Positions 17,400 to 26,658 of a DNA stretch of 64,000 nucleotides are shown here, in pieces. The DNA lies in the NCBI GenBank assembly GCA_003050565.1, contig PEBW01000002.1, positions 186,001-250,000 on the forward strand, in the 5' to 3' direction. Numbering within the stretch: position 1 is the first letter of the stretch; each line of letters opens with the position of its first letter. The translations under genes were made by a program, and so were the position numbers. This DNA comes from Brockia lithotrophica (GTDB taxonomy: Bacteria > Bacillota > Bacilli > Thermicanales > DSM-22653). The notes below the pieces were generated by a model, which saw only the letters and a program-made list of their open reading frames with translations, did not search any database and was not told where the DNA came from.

Positions 17400-18560
17400 T
17401 TACTCGAGCGGCATCGCCGCCAGACGATATATCGCCTCGACGTCCTCGGAGGTGAGGACGGCAAAACGCCCCGTCGTAGACCCTTCTTTGGCCACCGCCT
17501 TTTGGGCGAGGTAAGAAAAGCGCGCCTCGTCTGTGATTCCCAGCTGCCAAAGGCGCACCGGGGCCCCGAGTTCCCTCCAGGCCGTCTCCAGGGCGCGTAT
17601 CCCGGCTTCGAGGTCTTCCGTGCCGAAGAGCTCCGCGAAGAGGCGGCGGAAGCGCTCGGGCTTTCGCCGGGAAACGTAGCGCATCCACGCGGGGTAGACG
17701 ACGGCGAGACCCGCCCCGTGCGGCACGTCGTAGACCGCCGAGAGGGCGTGTTCGATGGCGTGTACGCCCCAGTCGCCGCGGAGCCCCAGAGAAAGGGTGC
17801 CGTTGAGGGCGAGCGTCCCCGCCAGAAGGAGCGTCTCGCGGGCGTCGAGGTCGTCGAGGTTTTCCACGACCTTCCGCCCCGCGGCGAGGATCTCCTTGAG
17901 GAGGGCGATCTGCCACGCGTCTTGGATCGGCGTGTTGCGCGCGTCGTGGAAGTACTGTTCGAGGACGTGGGCCATCATGTCCACGACGCCGTACACCGTC
18001 TGATCGCGCGGGACGCTTCGCGTGATGTGGGGGTCGAGGATGGAGAAGCGTGGATAGGCGAGGGGGTGGGCCCAGCCGAGCTTTTCGTCGGTCTCCTCGT
18101 TTGTGATCACGGAGTTCGCGTTCATTTCCGAACCCGTGGCGGCGTGCGTGAGGACGACGCCGAGGGGCAGGGCACCCGTCGCGCGGGAAGGTTCGCGGAC
18201 GATCTCCCACGGATCTCCGGGATACGAATGAGATACGGCGACGAGCTTGGCGGCGTCGACCACGCTTCCGCCGCCTACGGCGAGAACGCCTTCCACGCCC
18301 GCGCGCCGCGCCTCCTCCCGCGCCCTTCGGACGGTGGAGATGCGGGGGTTGGGTTCGACGCCGGGAAACTCCACGAGCTCTACGCCAGCCGTCCTGGCTG
18401 CCAAAACTACGCGGTCGTAGAGGCCGATCCTGCGGATGCTTCCTTTGCCGTAGACGAAGAGGACCTTTCGTCCGAGGCGGGGGAGGTACTCGGAAAGGAG
18501 GTCGACGCTTCCGCGTCCGAAGACGAGTTCGGTGGGGTTGCGGTACACGAAACGTTCCAT
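17400..18560 (-). CDS. Iron-containing alcohol dehydrogenase (butanol dehydrogenase type)
   Basis: A 386-aa group III Fe-dependent alcohol dehydrogenase similar to B. subtilis YugJ/YugK and clostridial BdhA. The NAD(P)-binding GGGSVVDAAKL segment is near residue 98. Metal-binding histidines lie in VVDMMAHVLEQYF and in HAIEHALSAVYDVPHGAG. It probably reduces aldehydes to alcohols with NAD(P)H in fermentation or aldehyde detoxification. ATG 18560 follows GGAGGTACGTAC. It is followed 123 bp later by the GH1 gene on the same strand. Confidence 0.92.
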   Translation of the reverse strand: MERFVYRNPTELVFGRGSVDLLSEYLPRLGRKVLFVYGKGSIRRIGLYDRVVLAARTAGVELVEFPGVEPNPRISTVRRAREEARRAGVEGVLAVGGGSVVDAAKLVAVSHSYPGDPWEIVREPSRATGALPLGVVLTHAATGSEMNANSVITNEETDEKLGWAHPLAYPRFSILDPHITRSVPRDQTVYGVVDMMAHVLEQYFHDARNTPIQDAWQIALLKEILAAGRKVVENLDDLDARETLLLAGTLALNGTLSLGLRGDWGVHAIEHALSAVYDVPHGAGLAVVYPAWMRYVSRRKPERFRRLFAELFGTEDLEAGIRALETAWRELGAPVRLWQLGITDEARFSYLAQKAVAKEGSTTGRFAVLTSEDVEAIYRLAAMPLE

Positions 18561-19002
18561 GTACGTACCTCCATCGTTCAGGGTGGATGGAAATTGGCAC
18601 GCCGAGTCGGTCAGGGCGCAGCCACTTCTCCGCCGGCCGCCGGGAAACGCTCGGCACGGCCTGAAGCGCCTCTCTTCGGACGGTCAGGACCGCAGGCGTG
18701 CGCGTGGCCCGGAGGACGACGTTCGACACGGCTCGAAGTGCGTCTCTTCGGACGTCCTCCGGGAGGCAGCCGAGAAAGACCGAAAGCCCGCGGAAGGTTC
18801 GGGGCTCATCCTCATGATACCACGACCCACGCCCGAAGGTCCGCTCCACGCGAAGAGCCCCTCTCCCCAAGGGGGAAGGGGCTCGAAGGAGGTGGCAGGT
18901 GGCCGCTTTGGCAGGATCGGTCGCGCCTTACCCCGCAGGGGCGGCGCCGAATGCGCTCGACGCCGAAGGCAAGGCAGCCTCTTCGGAGGGGAAACCCCGA
19001 CC
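18561..19002. other. 442-bp gap with an imperfect direct repeat and a hairpin, no gene
   Basis: No coding region is recognisable. Two near-identical units, both starting CACGGC and ending TCTCTTCGGACG, occur at 18655-18682 and 18727-18754 with a 72-bp period. A G/C-rich dyad with arms AGAGCCCCT and AGGGGCT lies at about 18854-18882. It has no T tract, so it is a poor intrinsic terminator. Confidence 0.6.
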
Positions 19003-19473
19003 TCAGCCGAGGTGCGCCTCTACAAACCAGAGGTACTTTTCGGCTCCCCGGGTGACTTCCGTGAGGATGTCTGCCGTGATCGGATCGCCGAGTTCCTCGG
19101 ATTTCTTCAGGACCTCGCGCGTGTGCGCGGTAAAGGCGGCCAGCGCCTTGGCGAGCTGTTCGACGTTGTCCCGCTCGGACGTAAGCCCGAGGGGGAATTC
19201 GGGAAGGCGCGTGAGCTCCGCGGCCCGCTGGAGCGTCCCCTCCGTCAGGTGCCCGAGCTGGGCGATGCGCTCGGCGACGAGGTCGATCCAGCCCTCCGCG
19301 AGTTCGTGGAGTTCGTCGAACAGCTTGTGCTGTCCGTAAAAGCCGGGTCCCTTGACGTTCCAGTGCGCCTGCTTGGCCTGGCGTTCGAGGTCGATCGCCT
19401 CGGCGAGGATCGGCTGAAGGGCGGCGGCGAGTTCCCGCCGGACGTCCGCAGACAGCACGTTGCGCGTTTCCAT
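19003..19473 (-). CDS. dps: Dps-family DNA-binding / iron-storage protein
   Basis: A 156-aa ferritin-like mini-ferritin. The Dps ferroxidase ligands are present: His in AHWNVKG near residue 38, then LFDELHELAEGWIDLVAERI, which holds the Asp/Glu ligands of the partner helix. It would oxidise and store Fe(II) using peroxide, protecting DNA. The ATG follows AAGGAGGTAACC, a very strong ribosome-binding site, and a consensus promoter lies upstream. Confidence 0.93.
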   Translation of the reverse strand: METRNVLSADVRRELAAALQPILAEAIDLERQAKQAHWNVKGPGFYGQHKLFDELHELAEGWIDLVAERIAQLGHLTEGTLQRAAELTRLPEFPLGLTSERDNVEQLAKALAAFTAHTREVLKKSEELGDPITADILTEVTRGAEKYLWFVEAHLG

Positions 19474-19523
19474 AGTGGTTACCTCCTTAAAATGAGTCTA
19501 TTTTTCATCTCATCTCTAAGCCC

Positions 19524-19552
19524 ACGATACCACAACGATCCCTGCCTGTCAA
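19524..19552 (-). promoter_or_regulatory. Promoter of dps
   Basis: TTGACA (6 of 6), a 17-bp spacer and TATCGT. Between it and the start codon an ATGAG/CTCAT dyad with a 12-bp A-rich centre (about 19493-19514) could be an operator; it does not match the PerR box well. Confidence 0.8.
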
Positions 19553-19589
19553 GATCTTCCTTCACCGCCGTGAGAAACGGCGGAAGGGA

Positions 19590-19760
19590 CTAGGACTTCC
19601 TGAGCTCTGCCAGAGCCTCCCTCAGAAGCTTGCCCTCTTCGGTAGGTTCCGCCGAAGTCCGTGCCTCCGATTCTCTCGCCCGCCGCTCGGACAATTCGTT
19701 CATGGGAAGGACCGCGACGTAGTAGACGGCCGCGACCAGGTCCACCGCGTTTCCCGGCAT
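19590..19760 (-). pseudogene. mscL: C-terminal remnant of mscL
   Basis: A 56-codon frame (MPGNAVDLVAAVYYVAVLPM, then NELSERRARESE and EGKLLREALAELRKS) resembles the end of the large-conductance mechanosensitive channel: the second membrane helix ending in a VLPMN-x-L-x-ERR motif, a charged linker and the cytoplasmic LLxEIRDLL-type helix. The first helix and periplasmic loop are missing, and the rnj terminator directly abuts it, so a working channel is not encoded. Confidence 0.6.
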
Positions 19761-19763
19761 CGC

Positions 19764-19792
19764 AGAAAAAAAACCGCGGCTCGGGCCGCGGC
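19764..19792 (-). terminator. Terminator of the rnj transcript
   Basis: On the minus strand, CCGCGGC pairs with GCCGCGG around a short CCGA-type loop, followed by eight T residues. It lies about 30 bp after the rnj stop codon. Confidence 0.92.
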
Positions 19793-19822
19793 ACGTGTGC
19801 GGTGGTCTTTCTGCGGTGGCGC

Positions 19823-21499
19823 TCAGACCTCCATGATGATCGGAAGAATCATCGGACGCCGGCGCGTCCGTTCGTAGAGAAAGCGGCTCAAGGTGTCTCG
19901 GACGTTGTTTTTGAGCGTCGTCCAGTCGCTCACGTTTTCCTCCAAGAGCTTGCTGAGCACGGCGTGCACGAGGCGGTTGGCCTCGTCGATGAGCGTCTCC
20001 GACTCGCGCATGTACACGAACCCGCGGGTGACGATGTCCGGTCCCGAAAGGATCGTGCGGTTGGCGCGGCTGATCGTCACGACGACGACGAGGATCCCGT
20101 CCTGGGAGAGGAGCTTGCGGTCGCGCAGGACGATGTTCCCCACGTCGCCGACGCCGAGGCCGTCGATGAGGACGTTGCCCACGGGAACTTTTCCGGCGAG
20201 CCTTCCCCGGCCGTTTTGAAATTCCACCACATCGCCGTTGTCCAAGACGAAGATCCGCTCCCGCGGGATTCCCATCTCTTCGGCGAGCTGGGCGTGTTTC
20301 GCGAGCATCCGGTATTCGCCGTGGATGGGAATGAAGTGGCGGGGGCGCATGAGGTTGAGCATGAGCTTGAGCTCTTCCTGGCTTCCGTGTCCGGAAACAT
20401 GCACCCCGGTCTCCGACCCCGGTCCGTAGATCACCTCCGCCCCCAGGCGGTAGAGCTGGTCGACGACCCGCCCGACGGCGCGCTCGTTGCCGGGGATCGG
20501 CGTCGCGGAAAAGATCACGAGGTCTCCCTTTTGAATCTCCAGGGTGCGGTGGGAGCTCCGCGCCATGAGGGAAAGTGCGCTCATGGGTTCCCCCTGGCTC
20601 CCCGTGAGGAGGACGACCACCTTTTCCGGCGGCAGCGTGGCGGCGTCCCCGTGCTCGATGAAGAGGCCGTCGGGTACCTCGAGGTACCCGAGCTCGCGGG
20701 CGAGGTTCACGACGTTGACGAGGCTCCGCCCTGCGAGGGCGACCTTGCGCCCTGCGGCGTGGGCCGCGGCGAGCACCTGCTGCACGCGCGCCACGTTCGT
20801 CGCAAAGGTGGCGACGATGATGCGCGTGCGGTGGAGCTCGAAGATCTTGGCGAGGTTCTTGCCCACAGAGCGCTCCGATCCCGTGAAACCCGGACGTTCG
20901 GCGTTCGTGCTGTCCGAAAGGAGCGCCAACACCCCGCGCCGTCCGAGCTCCGCCATGCGGTGGAAGTCCGCCGGGTGCCCGACGGGGGTTTGGTCGAACT
21001 TGAAGTCTCCCGTGTGCACGACGACGCCTTCGGGTGTCTCCAGGGCAATCCCTACGGAGTCGGGGATGCTGTGCGTGACGCGGAAAAACGTCGCGCGGAT
21101 GGCGCCCAGGTGGAGCTCGAAGTTGGGGGCAGGGTGAACCTCGCTCAGCTTGACCGTCCCCCTGAGCCCTGCCTCCTTGAGCTTGAGGTCCACGAGGCCC
21201 AGCGTGAGGCGCGTCCCGTACACGGGAACGTTGAGCTTTTTGAGGATGTAGGGGAGCGCGCCGATGTGGTCCTCGTGGCCGTGGGTGAGGAGGATCCCCC
21301 GCACGAAGCGGCGGTTCTCCTCGAGGTAGGAGATGTCCGGGATCACGACGTCGACCCCGAGCATCTCTTCTTCGGGAAAGGTGAGCCCCGCGTCGATGAC
21401 GACGATGTCGTCGCCGTAGCGAACGACGTACATGTTCTTGCCGATCTCGCCGAGCCCGCCCAACGCAAAGATGCTGAGCTTAGGTTGGTTGCGCGACAA
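19823..21499 (-). CDS. rnj: Ribonuclease J
   Basis: Metallo-beta-lactamase/beta-CASP RNase J, a 5'-3' exo- and endoribonuclease of mRNA decay and rRNA processing. The metal motif is HGHEDHIGALPY. Further marks are the ALLSDSTNAERPGFT segment, GSQGEPMSAL and VHVSGHGSQEE of the beta-CASP domain, and a C-terminal dimer domain. TTG 21499 is the probable start (AGGAGG 7 nt upstream), giving 558 aa. Its place after dapA matches B. subtilis rnjB (ymfA), but the metal site looks fully catalytic. Confidence 0.94.
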   Translation of the reverse strand: MSRNQPKLSIFALGGLGEIGKNMYVVRYGDDIVVIDAGLTFPEEEMLGVDVVIPDISYLEENRRFVRGILLTHGHEDHIGALPYILKKLNVPVYGTRLTLGLVDLKLKEAGLRGTVKLSEVHPAPNFELHLGAIRATFFRVTHSIPDSVGIALETPEGVVVHTGDFKFDQTPVGHPADFHRMAELGRRGVLALLSDSTNAERPGFTGSERSVGKNLAKIFELHRTRIIVATFATNVARVQQVLAAAHAAGRKVALAGRSLVNVVNLARELGYLEVPDGLFIEHGDAATLPPEKVVVLLTGSQGEPMSALSLMARSSHRTLEIQKGDLVIFSATPIPGNERAVGRVVDQLYRLGAEVIYGPGSETGVHVSGHGSQEELKLMLNLMRPRHFIPIHGEYRMLAKHAQLAEEMGIPRERIFVLDNGDVVEFQNGRGRLAGKVPVGNVLIDGLGVGDVGNIVLRDRKLLSQDGILVVVVTISRANRTILSGPDIVTRGFVYMRESETLIDEANRLVHAVLSKLLEENVSDWTTLKNNVRDTLSRFLYERTRRRPMILPIIMEV

Positions 21500-21570
21500 C
21501 TTCGTTCCTCCTGCCTGGGTCCGGACGGCGCCGACCGCGCAAGAAAAACCGACCACTCACACGTGTACGT

Positions 21571-21600
21571 ATTATACCCTCCCGCGTTAAGTGCGCGCAA
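21571..21600 (-). promoter_or_regulatory. Promoter of rnj
   Basis: A perfect TATAAT lies 18 bp after TTGCGC on the minus strand, about 70 bp upstream of the rnj start. It separates rnj from the dapA transcript. Confidence 0.75.
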
Positions 21601-21779
21601 GGAAGGCACGGGAAAAGTATTGTATGGTAACCTTCTGTCTTTTCGATAAAAGCCTGCGTCTCGAGAAGCTACGGACGCCAACGCTACGCGCCCGTTCCCT
21701 CAAGCAGGGCAGGGGCAGCCTTACACCACATGTCCGCCTCCTCGAAAAGGCGGGGGGAAAAGGCGGCGGTGCGCCTTCG

Positions 21780-22664
21780 TCACGCGCCCACTTCTTCGAG
21801 GAGAAGGGCGAGGCGGCGCTTCCCGTCTTCGTTCAGAGGGACGAGCGGGAGGCGCAAGTGTTCGGGGGCGACGCCCCGCAGGGCGAGGGCGGCCTTGAGG
21901 GGTACGGGGTTCGTGGACAAGGTGAGGAGCCCTTCGAAGAGGGGGAGGTACCTGCGGTGGAGGGCGGCGGCTTCCACGACGCGCCCCTCGAGGAAGGCAT
22001 CGAGCATCGCGCGGATTTCGCGGCCCACGAGGTGAGAGGCGACGCTGATGAGGCCGTAGCCGCCGACGGCGAGGAGGGGGAGGAACATGGCGTCGTCGCC
22101 GCTGTAGACGCGGAAGTGGGCGGGTGCGCGGGCGATGAGGCGGGCGAGATCGGCGAGGCGTCCGCTCGAGTCCTTTACGCCGACGACGTTGGGGAGCTCG
22201 GCGAGGCGGAGGAGGGTGTCCACCTCCATGTATACGCCCGTGCGCCCGGGTATGTTGTACACGATGAGGGGGAGGCGCGTAGATTCCGCGACGGCGCGGA
22301 AGTGGCGGTAGAGGCCTTCCTGGCTCGGACGGTTGTAGTAAGGAGTGACGACGAGCAGGCCGTCCGCCCCCGCCTCCTCCGCGGCCCGCGACAGTTCCAC
22401 GGTGTGGGCCGTGTCGTTCGATCCCGTCCCCGCGAGGAGGAACCCGCGGCCGCGCAACCTTTCCTTTACGCGGCGGAAGAGGGCGACCTTTTCCTCGTCG
22501 CTCAAGGTCGGGGATTCGCCGGTCGTCCCGGCGACGAGAATCCCCTCGCTCCCCTGCGCGAGGAGGTGCTCCACGAGGCGGTCGACCGCCTCCCAGTCGA
22601 TCTCTCCTTCGGCGGTGAAGGGGGTGATCATGGCGGTGACGAGGCGTCCAAAGGGATAGTCCAC
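21780..22664 (-). CDS. dapA: 4-Hydroxy-tetrahydrodipicolinate synthase
   Basis: TIM-barrel class I aldolase that condenses pyruvate with aspartate semialdehyde, feeding lysine, peptidoglycan and spore dipicolinate. Motifs: GTTGESPTLS near residue 46, VVTPYYNRPSQEG, the catalytic tyrosine in IVYNIPGRTG, and the Schiff-base lysine in VVGVKDSSG. At 294 aa it is full length. It is last of the dpaA-dpaB-asd-dapG-dapA series, as in B. subtilis. Confidence 0.97.
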   Translation of the reverse strand: MDYPFGRLVTAMITPFTAEGEIDWEAVDRLVEHLLAQGSEGILVAGTTGESPTLSDEEKVALFRRVKERLRGRGFLLAGTGSNDTAHTVELSRAAEEAGADGLLVVTPYYNRPSQEGLYRHFRAVAESTRLPLIVYNIPGRTGVYMEVDTLLRLAELPNVVGVKDSSGRLADLARLIARAPAHFRVYSGDDAMFLPLLAVGGYGLISVASHLVGREIRAMLDAFLEGRVVEAAALHRRYLPLFEGLLTLSTNPVPLKAALALRGVAPEHLRLPLVPLNEDGKRRLALLLEEVGA

Positions 22665-22701
22665 GGCGTTCGCCCCTTTCTATCGCGCATGCGCGAGCGC
22701 C

Positions 22702-23919
22702 TTACTCGCGCTCGAGCTCGAAGTAGCGATGGAGCAAGCGAATGGCGTCCTGCGCCCGTTCCCCGGGGACGAGCACCCAGATCGTCGTGTGCGAGTCCGC
22801 GGCCTGGAGGATGGGGATGTCGTGGCCGACGAGGGCTTCGACGATGCGGGACATCACCCCGGGCCTCCCGGCCATGCCCGCCCCGACGACGGAGACCTTG
22901 GCGCAGCCGGGCGTAACGGAGGGCTCGAAGCCGAGCCCGCGGAGGATCGCCGCGGCGCGCTCTGCCTCTTCGTCGCGCACGGTGTAGGCTACGGAGTTGG
23001 GGGAGACGTTGATGAAGTCCACGCTGATCCCGTGTTCGGCCATCGCGCGGAAGACGACGAGCTGGAGTTCGGGATCGACCGTGTCGCGCACGACCTTGAT
23101 CTGCGTCACGCCGAAGACGTGGGCGATGCCCGTGACGACGCGCTCGCGGAACGGTGCCCGCGCCCTGAGCTCGGAAAGGGAGGCGATGAGCGTCCCCTCG
23201 TCGTCGGACGTCGTGGAGCGCACGCGGACGGGGATGTTGTACTGCATGGCGATTTCCACCGCCCGCGGGTGTAGGACGCGTGCGCCCAAGTGGGCGAGGT
23301 TGGCCACCTCGGCGTACGTGAGGTACCTGAGCGGGCGGGCCTCCTCGACGATCCTGGGGTCGGCGGTGAACACGCCGTTCACGTCCGTGAAGATGTCGAG
23401 CCGGCGCGCCCCCAGGGCCGCCGCCAGGGCGACGGCCGTGATGTCGCTCCCGCCGCGCCCGAGGGTCGTGAGCTCCCCGTCTTCCGTGGCCCCCTGGAAA
23501 CCGGCGACTACGGCGATCCGACCGCGTTCGAGGGCGGCGCGCAGGCGCTCGGGACGGACGTCGAGGATCTGCGCCTCGCCGAAGCGGGCGTCCGTCACGA
23601 TGCCCGCCTGCGCTCCCGTAAAGACCGCGGCGGGAATGTCCTGCCGCCACAGGAGGTCGGCGAGGACGACGGCGGAGATGATCTCCCCGGTCGTGAGGAG
23701 GAGGTCGCGCTCCCGCGCCGGCAGGTACTTCCCTCGCCCTTCGAGCAGGTCGAGGAGGCTGTCCGTGGCGTAAGGCTCTCCCTTCCGGCCCATGGCGGAG
23801 ACGACGACGACCACGCCGTCGTACGTCCGGCGCGCCTCGGCGATGTGCTGGAGCACGCGCTCGCGTAGCTTCTCGTCCCGAACGGATGTGCCGCCGAACT
23901 TCTGCACGATGATCTCCAT
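22702..23919 (-). CDS. dapG: Aspartate kinase (DapG type)
   Basis: Phosphorylates aspartate in the first step of lysine and dipicolinate synthesis. MEIIVQKFGGTSV opens the kinase domain; TTLGRGGSDITAVALAA is the substrate-binding region. Two C-terminal ACT domains follow, including KVSVVGAGMAGRPGVMSRI, for feedback control. ATG 23919 has GGGAAGGGAG upstream and gives 405 aa. The gene symbol rests on synteny with asd and dapA. Confidence 0.94.
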   Translation of the reverse strand: MEIIVQKFGGTSVRDEKLRERVLQHIAEARRTYDGVVVVVSAMGRKGEPYATDSLLDLLEGRGKYLPARERDLLLTTGEIISAVVLADLLWRQDIPAAVFTGAQAGIVTDARFGEAQILDVRPERLRAALERGRIAVVAGFQGATEDGELTTLGRGGSDITAVALAAALGARRLDIFTDVNGVFTADPRIVEEARPLRYLTYAEVANLAHLGARVLHPRAVEIAMQYNIPVRVRSTTSDDEGTLIASLSELRARAPFRERVVTGIAHVFGVTQIKVVRDTVDPELQLVVFRAMAEHGISVDFINVSPNSVAYTVRDEEAERAAAILRGLGFEPSVTPGCAKVSVVGAGMAGRPGVMSRIVEALVGHDIPILQAADSHTTIWVLVPGERAQDAIRLLHRYFELERE

Positions 23920-23949
23920 CCGCGTCTCCCTTCCCACTCGCCCGTCGGC

Positions 23950-24999
23950 TTACGCCCGCGGGAGCAGCCCTTCGGCGTAGAGGCGTTCGGCGATCTGCAC
24001 GGCGTTACCCGCCGCACCCTTGACGAGGTTGTCGGCGACGACGAAGAGGTGAAGCCCGTTGGGGCGGAAGAGGTCCTTGCGGATTCGCCCTACGAACACC
24101 TCACGCCGCCCGCTCACGTGGCGCGGCGTCGGATACACGGCCCCTGCGGGATCGTCGAGGACGACGATCCCCTCCCCTTCGCGCAGGATCGCCCGGATTT
24201 CCTCGAGGGAAGGAAGGTCCTCCTCCGTCTCCACGTACACGGCCTCGCTGTGTCCGATGCCCACGGGGACGCGGGCGCAGGTCGCCCCGACCTCGATGTG
24301 CGGATCGGCAAAGATCTTTTGCGTCTCGAGGACCATCTTCATCTCTTCGCGCGTGTACGCCTCTTCGACAAACACGTCGATCTGGGGGATTACGTTCAGG
24401 GCGATGGGGTACTTCACCGGCTGCGAAGCCACCGGCAGGACCTCCGGCGCGATCTCCTCCCCGCGCAGCGCCGCCTCGAGCTCCCGGTAGAGAGACTGCA
24501 GGGCGCGGTACCCCGCCCCCGATACGGCCTGGTACGTGGCCACCGTGATCCTTTTCAGGCCGAAGCGATCGCGGATGGGCTTGAGCGCCACGACCATCTG
24601 GATGGTCGAGCAGTTCGGGTTGGCGATGAGCCCCCGGTGTTCGCGGGCTGCGGCGAAGTTCACCTCGGGAACGACGAGGGGAACGCCCTCCTCCAGGCGG
24701 AAGGCGCTGGAGTTGTCGATCACGAGGGCCCCGCGGCGAACGGCTTCGGGGGCAAAGGCGCGGCTCACGTCGCCGCCGGCGCTGAAGAAGGCGAGGTCCA
24801 AACCTTCCAGTGCTTCCGGGACGAGCTCCCGCACGTCGTACGCCTGACCGCGAAACTGCACCTGCCGTCCCTCAGACCGCGCGGAGGCCAACGGGCGAAA
24901 CTCCGCCACGGGGAGGGGGGAGATCTCGAGCTGGCGGACCATCTCCGTACCGACCGCCCCCGTGGCACCAACGACGGCTACGCGCAAACCTCGGCTCAT
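23950..24999 (-). CDS. asd: Aspartate-semialdehyde dehydrogenase
   Basis: NADPH-dependent reduction of aspartyl phosphate. The N-terminal VAVVGATGAVGTEMVRQLE is the nucleotide-binding loop, the catalytic Cys is in IANPNCSTIQMV, and the active-site His/Arg region is GATCARVPVGIGHSEAVY. At 349 aa it is complete. It sits 30 bp upstream of dapG and is probably co-transcribed with it. Confidence 0.97.
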   Translation of the reverse strand: MSRGLRVAVVGATGAVGTEMVRQLEISPLPVAEFRPLASARSEGRQVQFRGQAYDVRELVPEALEGLDLAFFSAGGDVSRAFAPEAVRRGALVIDNSSAFRLEEGVPLVVPEVNFAAAREHRGLIANPNCSTIQMVVALKPIRDRFGLKRITVATYQAVSGAGYRALQSLYRELEAALRGEEIAPEVLPVASQPVKYPIALNVIPQIDVFVEEAYTREEMKMVLETQKIFADPHIEVGATCARVPVGIGHSEAVYVETEEDLPSLEEIRAILREGEGIVVLDDPAGAVYPTPRHVSGRREVFVGRIRKDLFRPNGLHLFVVADNLVKGAAGNAVQIAERLYAEGLLPRA

Positions 25000-25066
25000 C
25001 CGCTGCCTCCTCCGGTCCCCTACGAGGTCCTATGTCCGAACGTTCCGTACGTTCTCCGAATCTATT

Positions 25067-25714
25067 CTACCGCCTCGGCGTCTCTCTCGCAACGAAGGGT
25101 CGGAGTACGGGCTGAAGCTGACGCCCCAGAAGGGCCGCCGCCGCGGTCTCCGGAAGGAGGTCCATGTGGGCCACGAGGGAGGTGGGCTTCCCGTGGGGGT
25201 CGTCCTGGCCGAAGGGGACGAAGTACACGGAGCGGGCGGTGAGGAGGCGGGCGAGGTTCGGCGCGTTGAGGCCCAGGGCGTCGTTCGTGGACACCGCGAG
25301 GACCACGGGACGCCCGTTGCGCAGGGTGGACTTCGCCGCCATGAGCACGGCGTTGTCCGTGATTCCGTTGGCGAAACGGGCGAGGGAGTTCCCCGTGAGG
25401 GGCGCGATGACCATGGCGTCGAGGAGCCGCCGGGGGCCGAAGGGTTCCACGTCGGATATGCGCGTGTACGGCTCTTCGCCCGTGATGTCCCGAAGCTCGT
25501 GGAGGAAGTCTTCTGCGGCGAAAAAGCGGGTGTCCGTATGCGCTACGGTCGGCGTGACGACGGGAATCACCCGCGCGCCCGCCGCCACGAGGCGGCGGAG
25601 GGGGTCGAGGACCTGGGAAAAGGTGCAGTGGCTTCCCGTCACGCCGAATCCGAGGACCTTGCCGCGGAGGACGTCGAGCGCTTCGGCGGGTTCTTCGCGG
25701 TGCACGGCGCTCAC
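25067..25714 (-). CDS. dpaB: Dipicolinate synthase subunit B
   Basis: Flavoprotein (UbiX/Pad-like fold) subunit of the spore-specific dipicolinate synthase. GKVLGFGVTGSHCTFSQV marks the flavin site; APLTGNSLARFANGITDN and AVSTNDALGLNAPN are the further family blocks. The GTG at 25714 overlaps the dpaA stop (GTGA); an alternative GTG four codons later has the better-spaced GAGGTGA. With dpaA this is direct evidence that the organism forms, or recently formed, endospores. Confidence 0.94.
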   Translation of the reverse strand: MSAVHREEPAEALDVLRGKVLGFGVTGSHCTFSQVLDPLRRLVAAGARVIPVVTPTVAHTDTRFFAAEDFLHELRDITGEEPYTRISDVEPFGPRRLLDAMVIAPLTGNSLARFANGITDNAVLMAAKSTLRNGRPVVLAVSTNDALGLNAPNLARLLTARSVYFVPFGQDDPHGKPTSLVAHMDLLPETAAAALLGRQLQPVLRPFVARETPRR

Positions 25715-26598
25715 CTCGCTGCGTGGTTTTCCCAGAGGAGCCGGACGAGGGCGTCGGCGAGGATCTCTCCGGCGGTGCGGGGGGCTACGAGGCCGGGAAG
25801 GCTCGGGGCGAGCATCGCGCGGATCCCGCGCTTTTCGGCGAAGCGGAAGTCCGTACCCCCGGGAGCCGAGGCGAGGTCGAGGACGAAGGCGTCGGGTTTG
25901 AGCTCGAGGAGGACTTCGGCCGTGAGCACGGGGGCGGGGGCGGTATTGAACACGAAGTCCGCCCCGCGGAGCGCCTTTCCGATGTCGCGGACGTAGTACG
26001 GGGCGGTGCCCATCTCGTAGGCGCGGGCGTAGTCGCGGGCCTCGCGGACGACAGCGCGTACGTGCGCCCCGATTCCGAGGAGGGCGCGGGCGAGGGTCAT
26101 CCCCACGCGCCCGAGGCCGATGACGACGGAGGTGCTCCCGTGGAGCGTGATCTCGGAATTCTGGATGGCGAGGAGGAGGGCTCCCTCTGCCGTGGGGATG
26201 GCGTTGAGGATCGCCACGTCGTCACGGTCGAGGAGGGTGACGACGCGGATGCCGTGGCGTTCCGCGGCACGGGTGAGGAAGGGCGTGGCGATGCCGCTGT
26301 AGAGCGTGGCTCCCGCCAGCGCCTCGAGGTGCGCCTCGGTGAACACGGGAGCTTCCGAAGAAAACACCGTCTCGGCCTCTCCCCCCTCCCCCAACCCCTT
26401 GACGGGCAAGAGGACCGCGTCGTAGCGCGCGAGCCGGTCCGGGGTAAAGGAGACGTGCGTGGCCCCCGGAGGGGGTGGCTTGAGGTTGTCGTACCCTACG
26501 AGGTCTACCTGGGCATCCCGTTCGACGAGGCGGGAAACCACGACGAGGTGTCGGGCGTCGCCGCCGGCCACGAGGACGCGGATGCCGCTTAAAAGCAT
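25711..26598 (-). CDS. dpaA: Dipicolinate synthase subunit A
   Basis: NAD(P)-binding subunit that oxidises the dihydrodipicolinate-type intermediate to dipicolinic acid in the mother cell. GIRVLVAGGDARHL starts the N-terminal domain, and VVIGLGRVGMTLARALLGIG is the Rossmann loop. ATG 26598 (GGAGGG upstream) gives 295 aa, close to B. subtilis SpoVFA. A mother-cell sigma promoter is expected upstream, but I could not identify one with confidence. Confidence 0.95.
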   Translation of the reverse strand: MLLSGIRVLVAGGDARHLVVVSRLVERDAQVDLVGYDNLKPPPPGATHVSFTPDRLARYDAVLLPVKGLGEGGEAETVFSSEAPVFTEAHLEALAGATLYSGIATPFLTRAAERHGIRVVTLLDRDDVAILNAIPTAEGALLLAIQNSEITLHGSTSVVIGLGRVGMTLARALLGIGAHVRAVVREARDYARAYEMGTAPYYVRDIGKALRGADFVFNTAPAPVLTAEVLLELKPDAFVLDLASAPGGTDFRFAEKRGIRAMLAPSLPGLVAPRTAGEILADALVRLLWENHAAR

Positions 26599-26658
26599 CG
26601 AGGACCCTCCCTTCGGCCACCTCAGCCTATGGGCAAACGGCCCGGAAGGTTCCAACGC

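Noticed and set aside
18532-19593. Plus-strand ORF of 353 codons over the dps region
   Set aside because: It is antisense to dps and Arg-rich, with no supported start or family.
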